From positions 124,001 to 188,000 of the forward strand of contig JACDOC010000003.1 in NCBI GenBank assembly GCA_017656295.1: 64,000 bases of DNA, given 5' to 3'. Origin of the DNA: Bacillus sp. (in: firmicutes) (GTDB lineage: Bacteria > Bacillota > Bacilli > Bacillales > JACDOC01). The notes beneath the pieces were generated by a model. The model was not told the origin of the DNA and did no database searches. It worked only from the letters and a program-made list of their open reading frames with translations. Shown piece by piece: positions 47,404 through 56,816 of the stretch; position 1 is the first letter of the stretch, and each line of letters begins with the position of its first letter. Made by a program: the position numbers and the translations under genes.

Positions 47404-48546
47404 TTATTCATCCCTTTCTTCGAGTTGGATTAACTGTTTGATTTCCTTTTTTTCCAAATCAATGATTTTGTCTAGTTGGTAACCAATCAAACAATTATTT
47501 CCTGACGGTGCACATTGAATTGGCTCGTTTGTTGGGTATTCGATGATTTTCGTTTTTTCTTCAGATGTTAGGGAAAATTGCACGAGTTCAAACCCTTCAT
47601 TGTAAGAATCGGAATCCGTTGAGCGGTATGGGACAAACGTATAAAAACGGTTGGTTTTCGGAACATAATCATAAAAAGGGACAAGCCAATCCGTATATTG
47701 GGATAAATGAGGAACCTTCCATCCAGCTATTTTCGAAAAAGAAGTCTCTTCATAAAAATCGTACTGTGCTAACCCCTCATTCTCTTGAACGTTCGATATT
47801 GTCATCACATATGGTGAAACGACATCCACATGATACACATGTTGTAAAAGCGTTGTTTCTGTTTCATTTTTAAAAGAGTACGCCTTTAATGGCCCATCAA
47901 TAAACGGTTGGTCTGTGTTCCAATCGATATACAAAAAAGAATCACCATCATTGTACCATTTAGAAAACGGATTGGAAAGGTAAACAGTTTCTAAACTTTC
48001 TTCGTACCAATTCCAAATGTACGTATCATACGTCCAATCTTCATAAAATGCGGTGATGAGTAACTGGTGTTCATTATGTGGATTCCAATGAAACGATAAT
48101 TCAAATGATTCGATGAATGTCGACGTATAAATGTCCCCTTCCAAATTTACTACCGTTAGCTCTCCTGCATAGGTAAATGGAGCCGTATGGACAAGAAACT
48201 GATTTTTCGTTGGACTCACCTGAACGTCCACTATAGGATGTTCGGTTTCATATAGAAGTTTTTGTTTACCGTCATATATATCATAAAGAAGTACTTTCGA
48301 CATTCCAGAATCGTTGATGATGAAAATTATTTGCTCATCATTGATCCAATCAATCACCTTTTCAAACTGTCCGGTAGCTAAGGTTAACGGCTGAATCGTC
48401 CGTTCGATAGAGGGAGAAGGTGTCTGATTTTCTTGTCTCGTCGAGTCATCCGGACCATTTGATGGAGAATCCTTTACACACGCGGTTAAAAGGAAGGAGC
48501 TACATATAAAAAAACTAATTAGGAGATAAGAGTGACGAAAAAACAT
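47404..48546 (-). CDS. yqgU: YqgU-like lipoprotein
   Basis: 380 residues. Signal peptide with lipobox LLTAC (cysteine about residue 22), a polar linker, then a beta-propeller-like body with repeated WNxxNExQxxI and LLxD/WN patterns (INDEQIIFII, WNPHNEHQLLI). Extracytoplasmic, membrane-anchored. Function unknown. Confidence 0.85.
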   Translation of the reverse strand: MFFRHSYLLISFFICSSFLLTACVKDSPSNGPDDSTRQENQTPSPSIERTIQPLTLATGQFEKVIDWINDEQIIFIINDSGMSKVLLYDIYDGKQKLLYETEHPIVDVQVSPTKNQFLVHTAPFTYAGELTVVNLEGDIYTSTFIESFELSFHWNPHNEHQLLITAFYEDWTYDTYIWNWYEESLETVYLSNPFSKWYNDGDSFLYIDWNTDQPFIDGPLKAYSFKNETETTLLQHVYHVDVVSPYVMTISNVQENEGLAQYDFYEETSFSKIAGWKVPHLSQYTDWLVPFYDYVPKTNRFYTFVPYRSTDSDSYNEGFELVQFSLTSEEKTKIIEYPTNEPIQCAPSGNNCLIGYQLDKIIDLEKKEIKQLIQLEERDE

Positions 48547-48635
48547 TGATAACCCCCTCCTCCCTAATATCTTCTTACATTAATATGTACGTAATAAATT
48601 GAATTTTGTTTCATGTAAACGAAAGCAACCCATAG

Positions 48636-48660
48636 AAAAAGCCGAATAACTCGGCTTTTT
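48636..48660. terminator. Terminator of yqgT
   Basis: A perfect 10-bp stem (48636-48645 with 48651-48660), ATAAC loop, A5 and T5 ends. 7 nt after the yqgT stop codon. Confidence 0.9.
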
Positions 48661-48667
48661 CACACTA

Positions 48668-49855
48668 TTAATCATATAGTGAAACAAGAAAAATTCCTAG
48701 TACTTCTTCATAAATTTGATCAAATTGTGATAACGGAAGGGGATTCATTCCTTTTCCTAATTCTATCGTAAATCCACTTTTCCGATATTCTTGAATAAAC
48801 CAATCTCTGTAACCAGCATAGCTATCTACGTATCTTACTGAGCAATAGCCACAAACTTGTTCAAACCGTTTTGCTAAATGAGCTGACTCCTCCGGTTCAA
48901 GTCCTTCGTATCCCCAATAAAATTCTTTACCTTGCGTATGAAGAGCGAGCAACCGATCAAACTTTGATTGGTTGGCTAATTGTGCCATCGCTATTGCTTC
49001 TGGTTCACTTAATGGTTTATATCCTGGAAAATCTCTCGGAGCCGGCGCCTTTTCTTCTTTTCGTTTACGTTCAATTTCCCATTTAGCTGGATATTGATTA
49101 TTTAAATCAACACCACGAATGTTTGCCTTCCATCCTGAAAAATCAGTTGAACCTTTATTTAGTTTCAAGAGTTCGTCCTTTTTATTCAGCGGAGGACCGT
49201 TGAGGACTAAATTCACCCCATCCGGATTCACCATAGGAACAGCCGAAATTGTATTTTTTTCATATAACGGAAGGCTGACCACTTCTCGAATTGGTTGGGA
49301 ATTGGTTAATGATAATACATAATCATTGAGAAACGTCATTAAAACAGGAGTGGTAATCCATTCGTTTGCATGAAATGAACCATTCATATGCACTTTTCTC
49401 TTCCCGCGTCCAATAACTAATTCATACAACGGACGACCATCCACACTTTTTCCAATAATACGTTGACGAATGAATGGATAGATTTCTATAAGTTGCTTTA
49501 AATCTTTTTGCAGGACATCAAAAGAATAATTTGTCTTTCGATTCATTAATCGAGTTGTTATCCGTTCTGGAAGGCAGATGAGTTCTCCAACAGGTAATTG
49601 AAGAGGGTTGACTTGTTGATTTAACAAAAATAATGCATCAACATCAATATTTTTCTGCTGGGCGAGTTTCCAAAGCGTATCTCCTGGTCGAACCGTATAA
49701 TTGACAGCAATAAACCCAGGAATACGGACACATTCTCCAATTTTTAAATTTTGAGGCTCAGTTTGACGGTTCGAGTCAATGATAAGAGCTAAAGGGACAT
49801 CAAATAATTGGCTGTAATAATCTAACGTATCTCCTTCACGGACAGTTACGTCCAT
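48668..49855 (-). CDS. yqgT: YqgT, LysM-M14 gamma-D-glutamyl-diamino acid peptidase
   Basis: Peptidoglycan stem-peptide hydrolase. 395 residues from ATG 49853-49855 (GGGAGGTG 6 nt upstream). Two LysM repeats (VREGDTLDYYSQLF... and TVRPGDTLWKLAQ...) bind cell wall. M14 carboxypeptidase domain with zinc ligands in GSFHANEWITTPV, LALHTQGKEFYWG and catalytic glutamate in IELGKG. No signal peptide is apparent, as in B. subtilis spore-type relatives. Confidence 0.9.
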   Translation of the reverse strand: MDVTVREGDTLDYYSQLFDVPLALIIDSNRQTEPQNLKIGECVRIPGFIAVNYTVRPGDTLWKLAQQKNIDVDALFLLNQQVNPLQLPVGELICLPERITTRLMNRKTNYSFDVLQKDLKQLIEIYPFIRQRIIGKSVDGRPLYELVIGRGKRKVHMNGSFHANEWITTPVLMTFLNDYVLSLTNSQPIREVVSLPLYEKNTISAVPMVNPDGVNLVLNGPPLNKKDELLKLNKGSTDFSGWKANIRGVDLNNQYPAKWEIERKRKEEKAPAPRDFPGYKPLSEPEAIAMAQLANQSKFDRLLALHTQGKEFYWGYEGLEPEESAHLAKRFEQVCGYCSVRYVDSYAGYRDWFIQEYRKSGFTIELGKGMNPLPLSQFDQIYEEVLGIFLVSLYD

Positions 49856-49919
49856 CATGAACACCTCCCTTTCTCCTTTAACATTTATGTTATTTCTAGC
49901 TTTTCATGACTAATTCAGA

Positions 49920-49960
49920 AAAAAATGCCTATATAGAGGAGGAAACCTCTACATAGGCAT
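49920..49960 (-). terminator. Terminator of yqgS
   Basis: A 15-bp stem (49925-49939 with 49946-49960; one mismatch) followed on the minus strand by TTTTTTTC, 5 nt past the yqgS stop. Confidence 0.9.
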
Positions 49961-49965
49961 GTCGT

Positions 49966-51855
49966 TTATTTTGCTTCCTTTGTTTCAAAATAGTAATTTT
50001 CTTTGTCATAGAAACGTAATAAGTCACCGTAAATTACTTCGTCAGAATACTCAAGTTCTTTCGCCGCTTTTTCCATATATGGTTCACAGTAAGAACGATC
50101 AACTGGCTGCTCTGTTTCTTTTGAGTAGCACACATTGTCGGTAAACACATAATCCGCAGTTATAAAGCTTCCATCGCGTAGAACGGCGAAATCTTCATGA
50201 TCTTCGCTGAACAAGTCAGCACCAAACTGAAGATCGTTTTTCGTTTCAATTCCTAAAAGATGAAGGAGCGTTGGACGTAAGTCAATTTGACCTCCTACTT
50301 TGGAAATAACTTTCCCTTGATGACCAGGAATATGAATGATTAACGGTACTCGTTGTAATTGCGTACTTACAAAAGGAGTTACTTCTTTTCCTAAATATTG
50401 TCCCATCGCTTCATTATGGTTTTCAGAAATTCCGTAATGGTCTCCATACATAACAATGATGGAATTTTCATACAAACCAGCATCTTTCAACTGTTGGATA
50501 AAGTTTTTCACCGCTTCATCCGTATAGCGAACCGTCGTGAAATAACGGTTGACTGTTTTATCATCAGAAGTAAATTCATCAATAAACTTATCTTCTTCTT
50601 CTACAATGAACGGATGATGGTTCGTTAACGTAATTAATTTTGTATAAAACGGTTGAGGCATTTCCTTCATATGAGCAATAGATTGTTCAAAGAATGGGAT
50701 GTCTTTTAATCCCCAACCAACGGAGTTTTCTTCCGTTACTTCATAGTCTTTCATAGAGTAGTAGTAATCGTATCCAAGAGATTGGTACATCACGTCACGG
50801 TTCCAAAAGCTTTTATTGTTGGCATGCATACCAGCTGTAAAGTATCCATGTTCTTTCAACACTTTAGCCATTGAATTATATTCATTACCTGAATGGGTAA
50901 AGAATACCGCTCCACGGCTAATTGGGTAGAGGGAATTATCAAGTAAAAACTCAGAGTCGGATGTTTTTCCTTGACCGGTTTGATGATAAAAGTTTTCAAA
51001 GTAATAACTTTCTTTAATAAATTCATTTAAGAATGGCGTAATTTCCTGGCCATTCACAGTGTTATTAATAACAAAGCTTTGTGTGGACTCTAACGTAACA
51101 ATAATTAAGTTTTTTCCTTTGGCAATACCAAATAATTCATCATTCGGTTTCGCATAATTGGCCTTCACGTAGTTTTCAATTTCTACTAAATTACTTCCAT
51201 CCGCAAGGGCTCGTTGCGCAGAAGACTTAGATTGAAGATAAATATCATATAAGTGATAGTTGTATGTTCCAATATTTTTGACCAAGATTTCACGGTCAAA
51301 CGTACGCGTTAACAACTCTGGTCGTTCTGTTTCAGCTAAGCCAAGGTTGAAGAACATAACAGCAATTGTAAATAGGAAATAAGCTCTTCTTTTAACTTTT
51401 GTAAATGAAGCCAATTCGACAAGCGTAGGAAACCATTTCACAATAACCAATAATAAGATAACATCTGTAAAGTAAAAAATATCCGTTACCTCTAATAATT
51501 CAGTAACACTACCACTTTTTCCTAAGTCAGCAAAGTTGCTTGTTTGAAATAGAACAGGTAACGTCAAGAAATCGTTAAAAAATCGATAAAACGCTGCGTT
51601 TGCGTATAATACAAACGAAACGATAAAGCTCGTTATTAAAATGTAGAGAACTCGTCTTTTTTCACTTTGGAAAAACAGGCTGAGTCCGAAAATAAACAAT
51701 AAAAAGCTTAACGGGTTGATAAACAAGATAAACTCTTGCATTGCATTTTCAATCGTTATATCAAAGCTAGTTTTATAGACAATGTACGTTTTTAACCATA
51801 GGAGTATCGTTGCTAAGGTAACCAGTGATATCCTAGGTAGTTTCACATTCTTCAT
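49966..51855 (-). CDS. yqgS: LtaS-type lipoteichoic acid synthase (YqgS)
   Basis: Transfers glycerol phosphate from phosphatidylglycerol to lipoteichoic acid. 629 residues. Five membrane helices in the first 210 residues, then an extracellular sulfatase-fold domain with the catalytic threonine in [10 protein letters not shown] (about residue 258), [15 protein letters not shown], and [12 protein letters not shown]. In B. subtilis YqgS is one of four LtaS paralogues and has been linked to sporulation. Length is normal. The 250 nt upstream hold no recognisable element. Confidence 0.93.
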   Translation of the reverse strand: MKNVKLPRISLVTLATILLWLKTYIVYKTSFDITIENAMQEFILFINPLSFLLFIFGLSLFFQSEKRRVLYILITSFIVSFVLYANAAFYRFFNDFLTLPVLFQTSNFADLGKSGSVTELLEVTDIFYFTDVILLLVIVKWFPTLVELASFTKVKRRAYFLFTIAVMFFNLGLAETERPELLTRTFDREILVKNIGTYNYHLYDIYLQSKSSAQRALADGSNLVEIENYVKANYAKPNDELFGIAKGKNLIIVTLESTQSFVINNTVNGQEITPFLNEFIKESYYFENFYHQTGQGKTSDSEFLLDNSLYPISRGAVFFTHSGNEYNSMAKVLKEHGYFTAGMHANNKSFWNRDVMYQSLGYDYYYSMKDYEVTEENSVGWGLKDIPFFEQSIAHMKEMPQPFYTKLITLTNHHPFIVEEEDKFIDEFTSDDKTVNRYFTTVRYTDEAVKNFIQQLKDAGLYENSIIVMYGDHYGISENHNEAMGQYLGKEVTPFVSTQLQRVPLIIHIPGHQGKVISKVGGQIDLRPTLLHLLGIETKNDLQFGADLFSEDHEDFAVLRDGSFITADYVFTDNVCYSKETEQPVDRSYCEPYMEKAAKELEYSDEVIYGDLLRFYDKENYYFETKEAK

Positions 51856-52105
51856 CGCGAAAACCTCCTAGTTGGAAAAAATTTCTAAAAACTTACATTT
51901 TTTAGGATATTAACTACAACAATCAGTAACTATCTTAATACTTTTTTTACAAAAAATCAAACCGTTCTTTAAAGATTTTAAGTAAAATACTATTTTCAAT
52001 GGTATTCCTCGACTCATTTTTTTAGACGTACATACCTATAAAAAAGTTTCGGTTTTCGGAAAAAATTTATGACCGTCATTTTTCACCTAACTACTCATTG
52101 GAATG

Positions 52106-52138
52106 AAAAAGAGTTCTCCTACATGGAAAACTCTTTTT
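52106..52138. terminator. Terminator of yqgQ-glcK
   Basis: A 14-bp stem (52106-52119 with 52125-52138; one mismatch) with A5 and T5 ends, 9 nt past the glcK stop. Confidence 0.88.
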
Positions 52139-52146
52139 GGAACCGG

Positions 52147-53115
52147 TTATCGTTGCAAAAGATGTTTAGCAAGCCATGCCGCTCCAATCACTCCGGCATC
52201 ATTACCAAGGGTAGCTAGCGCTAATTTGGTAGAGGTGCGAACTGTCGGAAACGCAAACTGATCAAAATACGAATTTATCGCCTCAAGAAGCATATTCCCT
52301 GCTTTTGACACCCCACCGCCAATCACAATGTATTCCGGATTTAATGAATTTCCTAAATTGGCTAATGCTAAACCAAGGTAAAAGGCTAGTTGATCAACAG
52401 CCTTTTCAGCCAATTCATCTCCTACCTTAGCAGCATCAAATACATCTTTAGCCGTTAACTTGTCTAATGATTTTTGGCGTAACGAAGAAGGGGTGTCTTC
52501 CTTAGCTAGCAGCTCTTTTGTCATTCTCACAAGACCTGTAGCAGAGGCAACCGTTTCGAGGCACCCAGTTTTACCGCAGTTGCACAATGCACCACCTTGC
52601 GGAATAACGGTAATATGCCCAATTTCACCAGCGGCACCATTGACACCGTGAACAATATGTCCGTTCGAAATGATCCCACCGCCTACTCCAGTACCAAGCG
52701 TTACACAGACGAGCTCTTTCGCTCCATCTCCCGCTCCTTTCCACATTTCCCCAAGAGCGGCACAGTTAGCATCATTTTCCGCAATGACCGGTAATCCTGT
52801 CTCTAGCTCTAACATATCTTTGAGTGGGTACTCGTTTTCCCATCCTAGATTGACAGCTCCAAAAATTATCCCGCGTGAAACATCAACAGGACCTGGTGCT
52901 CCTAAACCAATACCGAGAAGCATTTCTTTCGAATGGCCGAGCTGTGCTAACATCGTATCAATCGATTTGGCGATATGAACGATGATGTGCTTTCCTTTGT
53001 CAGAAACATCTGTTGGAATTTCCCACTTATGTACAATTTCACCATACCAGTTAAGAAAAGCTATTTTGGTCGTTGTTCCACCTAAATCGACACCGACTAA
53101 CCATTTATCTACCAT
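52147..53115 (-). CDS. glcK: Glucokinase (ROK family)
   Basis: ATP-dependent glucose phosphorylation. 322 residues. Phosphate loop GVDLGGTTTKIAF, catalytic NDANCAALGE (about residues 104-113), and the ROK zinc motif CNCGKTGCLETVAS. Directly after yqgQ, as in B. subtilis. ATG with GGGGAG upstream. Confidence 0.95.
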   Translation of the reverse strand: MVDKWLVGVDLGGTTTKIAFLNWYGEIVHKWEIPTDVSDKGKHIIVHIAKSIDTMLAQLGHSKEMLLGIGLGAPGPVDVSRGIIFGAVNLGWENEYPLKDMLELETGLPVIAENDANCAALGEMWKGAGDGAKELVCVTLGTGVGGGIISNGHIVHGVNGAAGEIGHITVIPQGGALCNCGKTGCLETVASATGLVRMTKELLAKEDTPSSLRQKSLDKLTAKDVFDAAKVGDELAEKAVDQLAFYLGLALANLGNSLNPEYIVIGGGVSKAGNMLLEAINSYFDQFAFPTVRTSTKLALATLGNDAGVIGAAWLAKHLLQR

Positions 53116-53129
53116 TTGTTTCTCCCCAC

Positions 53130-53339
53130 TTATTTCGATAATCTCTTTTCCTTTTCTCTCTCTATTTCTTGTCTTAGTAGAAGCATTGCCGTTTGAAAAT
53201 GACGAGGCTCAATTAATTGAGACTTAAATAATTCGCATAATTCCTCTTCCATTAATTCTAAATCAGCTAATCGATCACCAATATAAATAATAGTTCCATA
53301 TTGTTTTAAAAATTGCTGAATATCGTAGATGCTTTTCAC
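53130..53339 (-). CDS. yqgQ: YqgQ, DUF910 small protein
   Basis: 69 residues, helical. IYDIQQFLKQYGTIIYIGDRLADLELMEEEL is the DUF910 pattern. In B. subtilis it is also upstream of glcK and binds single-stranded nucleic acid in structural studies as I recall. Same operon as glcK (14 nt apart). Confidence 0.9.
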   Translation of the reverse strand: MKSIYDIQQFLKQYGTIIYIGDRLADLELMEEELCELFKSQLIEPRHFQTAMLLLRQEIEREKEKRLSK

Positions 53340-53454
53340 GATTTCACCAGCTTCCTACATCATTACGTACATTAGTATAGTGGATGACGGTTCATGTGAC
53401 AAGAAGCATCCAGTTGTTAATACAAAGTTATTAAAAGTAATCTCACCACTCACC

Positions 53455-54900
53455 TTACCGATCCGGATCTTGTGGATGTAGAAACGTAGGCCGACGATTT
53501 TTCAACGGAATCGGTGAACGGATAAAGACATCCCGGAACGCACGATAATGAAATGGAATAAATGGCCATAAATACGGGATACCGAATGCTTTCATTCGAA
53601 CTAACAGGAAGATCCATAAAAATGTCCCAATGACAAAACCAATCACCCCGAACGCCGCCGAAGCGAGCAATAACGCAAGTCGAACTAATCGATTAGCTAA
53701 ACTCATCTCGTAACTAGGGGTCGCAAACGAACCTATGGCTGCTATAGCTAAATATAAAATAACTTCATTCATAAATAATCCTACTTCGACAGCCACTTGG
53801 CCAATCATTAAGGCAGCGACTAAACCGAGAGCTGTTGCTAATGAGGAAGGGGTATGAATGGCTGCCATTCGGAGCATATCAATCCCTATTTCAATGATAA
53901 AAAATTGAACAATCAATGGTAATGCTCCCTCTTCATTCGGACCAATAAAAGATAATGCTTCAGGAAGCAAGGATTCATTTTCGGCCAACAAATACCAAAA
54001 TGGTAAAAGAAAAATAGACACCCATACCGCCAAATACCGTACGAGACGTAAATAAGCCCCCACTAATGGTTTGTTGCGATATTCTTCGGCATGTTGTAAA
54101 TGGTGCCAAAAGGTTGTAGGTGTAATCATAACGCTTGGAGACCCATCAACGATAACACAAATATGCCCTTCAAACAAATGAGCAGCCGCTGTGTCTGGCC
54201 GTTCTGTATAGCGAATCACCGGATAAGGGTTCCAATGTCTTCCAGATATATATTCTTCTAATGTTTTTTCCGCCATTGGCAGACCGTCCGTATCAATCTT
54301 TGACAACGATTCCTTTAGTTTGGCCACGGAATCTGGATCCGCGATATCTTCTAAATAACAAATGACGACATCGGTTTTAGATCGTCTTCCGATTTGCATA
54401 TATTCCATGCGTAACGACCGATCACGGACTCTTCTTCTCGTTAAAGCAGTATTAAAAACAATTGTTTCCACATATCCATCTCTGGACCCTCTTACGACAC
54501 GTTCAATATCCGGTTCTTCAGGACCTCGTACGGGATACGTTCTAGCATCGATGATAATTATCGGGTCAATTCCTTCCACAACAAGTGCTGTTGGCCCCGA
54601 AAGAACGATGTCTACGACCTCTTCTAAATCGTTGTTCGTTTCTACTTCTACATAGGGAATGTACGTTTTTAATAATTGATCTAACGGTTTATTCTCTAAT
54701 TGGTCTTCTCGTAGACTAGACAAATGCTTCATTAAATAATGTAAAATATCGTCTTTTACAAATCCATCAACCATAAAAAGGGCCATATTTCGTTCAGCAT
54801 ATACTAAGTCGAGCTTGATTACATCAAAATTTTTGTCTACCGCTAACGTTTTTTCTAAAAAGGTTACCTTTTCATCAAAGGAAAGTTTCGTCTCTTCCAA
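53455..54900 (-). CDS. Orphan SpoVAF/GerA A-subunit family spore membrane protein
   Basis: 481 residues from TTG 54898-54900: GAGGTG lies 6 nt before it, while the ATG two codons upstream abuts the site. N-terminal GerAN domains (residues 1-260, including VLSGPTALVVEG and EPDIERVVRGSRDGYVE), then five to six membrane helices (about 285-440, including GLVAALMIGQVAVEVGLF). Closest in pattern to SpoVAF, which works with 5AF/FigP-type ion release in germination. No B or C germinant receptor subunit is adjacent, and it is not inside a spoVA operon. The family is clear; the exact paralogue is not. Confidence 0.85.
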   Translation of the reverse strand: MEETKLSFDEKVTFLEKTLAVDKNFDVIKLDLVYAERNMALFMVDGFVKDDILHYLMKHLSSLREDQLENKPLDQLLKTYIPYVEVETNNDLEEVVDIVLSGPTALVVEGIDPIIIIDARTYPVRGPEEPDIERVVRGSRDGYVETIVFNTALTRRRVRDRSLRMEYMQIGRRSKTDVVICYLEDIADPDSVAKLKESLSKIDTDGLPMAEKTLEEYISGRHWNPYPVIRYTERPDTAAAHLFEGHICVIVDGSPSVMITPTTFWHHLQHAEEYRNKPLVGAYLRLVRYLAVWVSIFLLPFWYLLAENESLLPEALSFIGPNEEGALPLIVQFFIIEIGIDMLRMAAIHTPSSLATALGLVAALMIGQVAVEVGLFMNEVILYLAIAAIGSFATPSYEMSLANRLVRLALLLASAAFGVIGFVIGTFLWIFLLVRMKAFGIPYLWPFIPFHYRAFRDVFIRSPIPLKNRRPTFLHPQDPDR

Positions 54901-54983
54901 TGTCATCACCTCATACGTACCAAACTCTAGAACCATCATTGACATTGGAAGAAAAAAACATACATTAAACATAATTTTCCCGA

Positions 54984-55009
54984 CCGCTCATATAATGGAG
55001 GTATAGCGG
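54984..55009. repeat. Inverted repeat over the start region between divergent genes
   Basis: CCGCT-c-ATA (54984-54992) and TAT-AGCGG (55002-55009) form an 8-bp imperfect palindrome. The interval contains CATATAAT, a possible -10 for the rightward gene. It could be an operator or a small hairpin in the leader. Confidence 0.4.
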
Positions 55010-55035
55010 ACAAACCTAACGGAGGAAACAATTTT

Positions 55036-55911
55036 ATGAAGCAAAAATATATGATTGTAGCCGTATGGCTGCTCATATGTTCCTTCATCGTTATTATAAA
55101 AACAGAAAAACCAGTACGTGAAAGTATCATCTTTTTCCCAATTAATCAAAACATTCGTTTTCAAACGGCTAGTACGGTGTTAACGTTAAAAGAAGAAAAA
55201 CGAAACGATTATTTTCAAGTCGTTTGGAAGATTATGTCGAAGCTACAAGAGGACGCTTATTTACGTCAAGATATCGGCCTTTTGTATGAAAATGGTAGAT
55301 TAAAAGGAAAAATGAATGGATGGGAACAAAACACGGATCGAATTGTCGAAAGTATGATTGTATTAGGACAGGAGAGCAGCTTATATCAAGCCATTTCATT
55401 TCATTATGCCGAAATCCATGACAATCAGACGGATGACATTACGAGTGCCCAAACGATGACAAACGATCATTTGTACGTTATTGATTCCAATTTTAGCCCC
55501 CTTACTTCATTTCGAGAAGCAAGTAATAACTTAGAAGAGGAATGGGAACACATTTTAGACCATGTTACGAAACAGCAATTACAATATACTTGGACGAAAG
55601 GGTTACAGATATTTAAGATCAATAGAAGCGATTATATAGAAATTCCGTTAACTTCCTTACACACGTACGAACATGAACCCTTCCCATCTTATTCTATTGA
55701 AGACACTCAAATCATTATCGGAAACATTTGGGAAGGTTTGTACAAAAACTATTTTCTCGGAATAAAAACAAAAGACGGCGTAGTTGATCCGTTAAACAGT
55801 ATAGTTCCCCTAATTTTGTTCCCTAAAAAAGGGAATCAATTGCTTATTTTAATCGTAACAGGAGATCAAGAACCCTTTTTACTTAAGCAACAACTTCCCA
55901 CTTCAAATTAA
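55036..55911 (+). CDS. Unrecognised membrane-anchored or secreted protein
   Basis: 291 residues. One N-terminal hydrophobic segment (about 5-21) without a lipobox, so a signal anchor or signal peptide. The rest is soluble with QTASTVLTLKEEKRNDYFQVV near the start and a conserved-looking C-terminal IIIGNIWEGLYKNYFLGI. GGAGG upstream of the ATG. It is divergent from the SpoVAF-like gene, which may mean it acts in the spore. I do not recognise the family. Confidence 0.75.
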   Translation: MKQKYMIVAVWLLICSFIVIIKTEKPVRESIIFFPINQNIRFQTASTVLTLKEEKRNDYFQVVWKIMSKLQEDAYLRQDIGLLYENGRLKGKMNGWEQNTDRIVESMIVLGQESSLYQAISFHYAEIHDNQTDDITSAQTMTNDHLYVIDSNFSPLTSFREASNNLEEEWEHILDHVTKQQLQYTWTKGLQIFKINRSDYIEIPLTSLHTYEHEPFPSYSIEDTQIIIGNIWEGLYKNYFLGIKTKDGVVDPLNSIVPLILFPKKGNQLLILIVTGDQEPFLLKQQLPTSN

Positions 55912-55943
55912 AAATCAAAATATTTAAACTTAAATAGATAGCT

Positions 55944-55987
55944 AAAGGATATTATGTTTAATTTAAAGCAAATATCCTTTTTTTATT
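55944..55987 (+). terminator. Terminator after the unrecognised secreted protein gene
   Basis: A 10-bp stem (55944-55953 with 55971-55980) with a 17-nt loop and T7 run, 33 nt past the stop codon. Confidence 0.75.
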
Positions 55988-56093
55988 ACTTCTTAAAACC
56001 TTAATTGAAATTTACTTGTCAAGTATAAGTACAGAGTTACTAAAATAGAGCAATTTTTCGCATACTACATCATATGAGTGGGAGGTGAATAGA

Positions 56094-56261
56094 ATGGGTA
56101 GCTGGAACAAACAAGCAAGTAGAAATAACAATATCCAACCCAATTTAAAGTTTATCAATGAGGAACAAGCAGAAAAAAAAGTTCAGTTTAGCGTCCAAAA
56201 TCAATATGGAATAGAAACAATGATACAAGAAGTAAAAGACGTAAAACCTCCACTGAAATGA
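56094..56261 (+). CDS. Small hydrophilic orphan protein
   Basis: 55 residues, rich in N, Q and K, no hydrophobic segment: starts GSWNKQASRNNN, ends KDVKPPLK. The ATG follows GGGAGGTG by 6 nt, an excellent ribosome site, and a hairpin terminator follows. CATACTA 30 nt upstream resembles a forespore -10 element, but no good -35 is seen. Composition and context would fit a small spore protein; this is only inference. Confidence 0.65.
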   Translation: MGSWNKQASRNNNIQPNLKFINEEQAEKKVQFSVQNQYGIETMIQEVKDVKPPLK

Positions 56262-56267
56262 CAATAG

Positions 56268-56300
56268 AAACAGCAATCTGTTTTAGCGGATTGCTGTTTT
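56268..56300 (+). terminator. Terminator of the small orphan gene
   Basis: A perfect 11-bp stem (56268-56278 with 56289-56299), 10-nt loop, TTTT after it; 6 nt past the stop codon. Confidence 0.75.
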
Positions 56301-56331
56301 GCATCATTAAAAAGATATATCCAGATGCGTT

Positions 56332-56517
56332 CTATAAATTTTCATTTTGTTGCTTTATCTCATCTTCACCAATTATTGCATTTGCTTTTTCTAAATTTTT
56401 GTGTTCATCTACGGAGTCTCCTGCGATATTCTTTGGTTCTTCAAGTGGATCGTATGCTTGAATAGTAATCTGTTCTTTTTTAGCTGCTGGCGTTAAATAA
56501 TCTTCAGTCCTTTTCAT
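56332..56517 (-). CDS. Small acidic orphan protein
   Basis: 61 residues, highly charged and acidic, no membrane segment (KRTEDYLTPAAKKEQ near the start; EDEIKQQNENL at the end). The ATG has AAAGGAG 8 nt upstream, supporting translation. Convergent with the 55-residue gene. No family recognised. Confidence 0.6.
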   Translation of the reverse strand: MKRTEDYLTPAAKKEQITIQAYDPLEEPKNIAGDSVDEHKNLEKANAIIGEDEIKQQNENL

Positions 56518-56816
56518 ACATGCAACTCCTTTTATTGAAGGTCTCCGTATTTAGTTTAGCTCAGGCGGTTCCCTTTTTACTCCCTGTTAGAAGGGGAAAG
56601 AAGAGTCTCCGCAAAACCGTTTCCTTTTCACATCGTTACACTCTCTTTACCACGATTTGCTACTTCCCCCAAAATCGATTTATTTCCACCTCTTAGCCAT
56701 TATTAATAGCTTTTAGCTGCACATACAAATTAAAGATAAAAGGACATCACATATTACTCCATACGAATATGCAATGTACTTAAGAGGCTTTAAAGGCGAT
56801 TAAAATTTCTTATATA
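56518..56816. other. Gene-free interval before gluP end
   Basis: 299 nt without a supported gene. A possible weak hairpin (CGGTT...AACCG around 56569-56626) is the only structure I see. It presumably holds the promoter of the acidic orphan gene and the gluP 3' end. No clear gluP terminator is visible. Confidence 0.4.
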
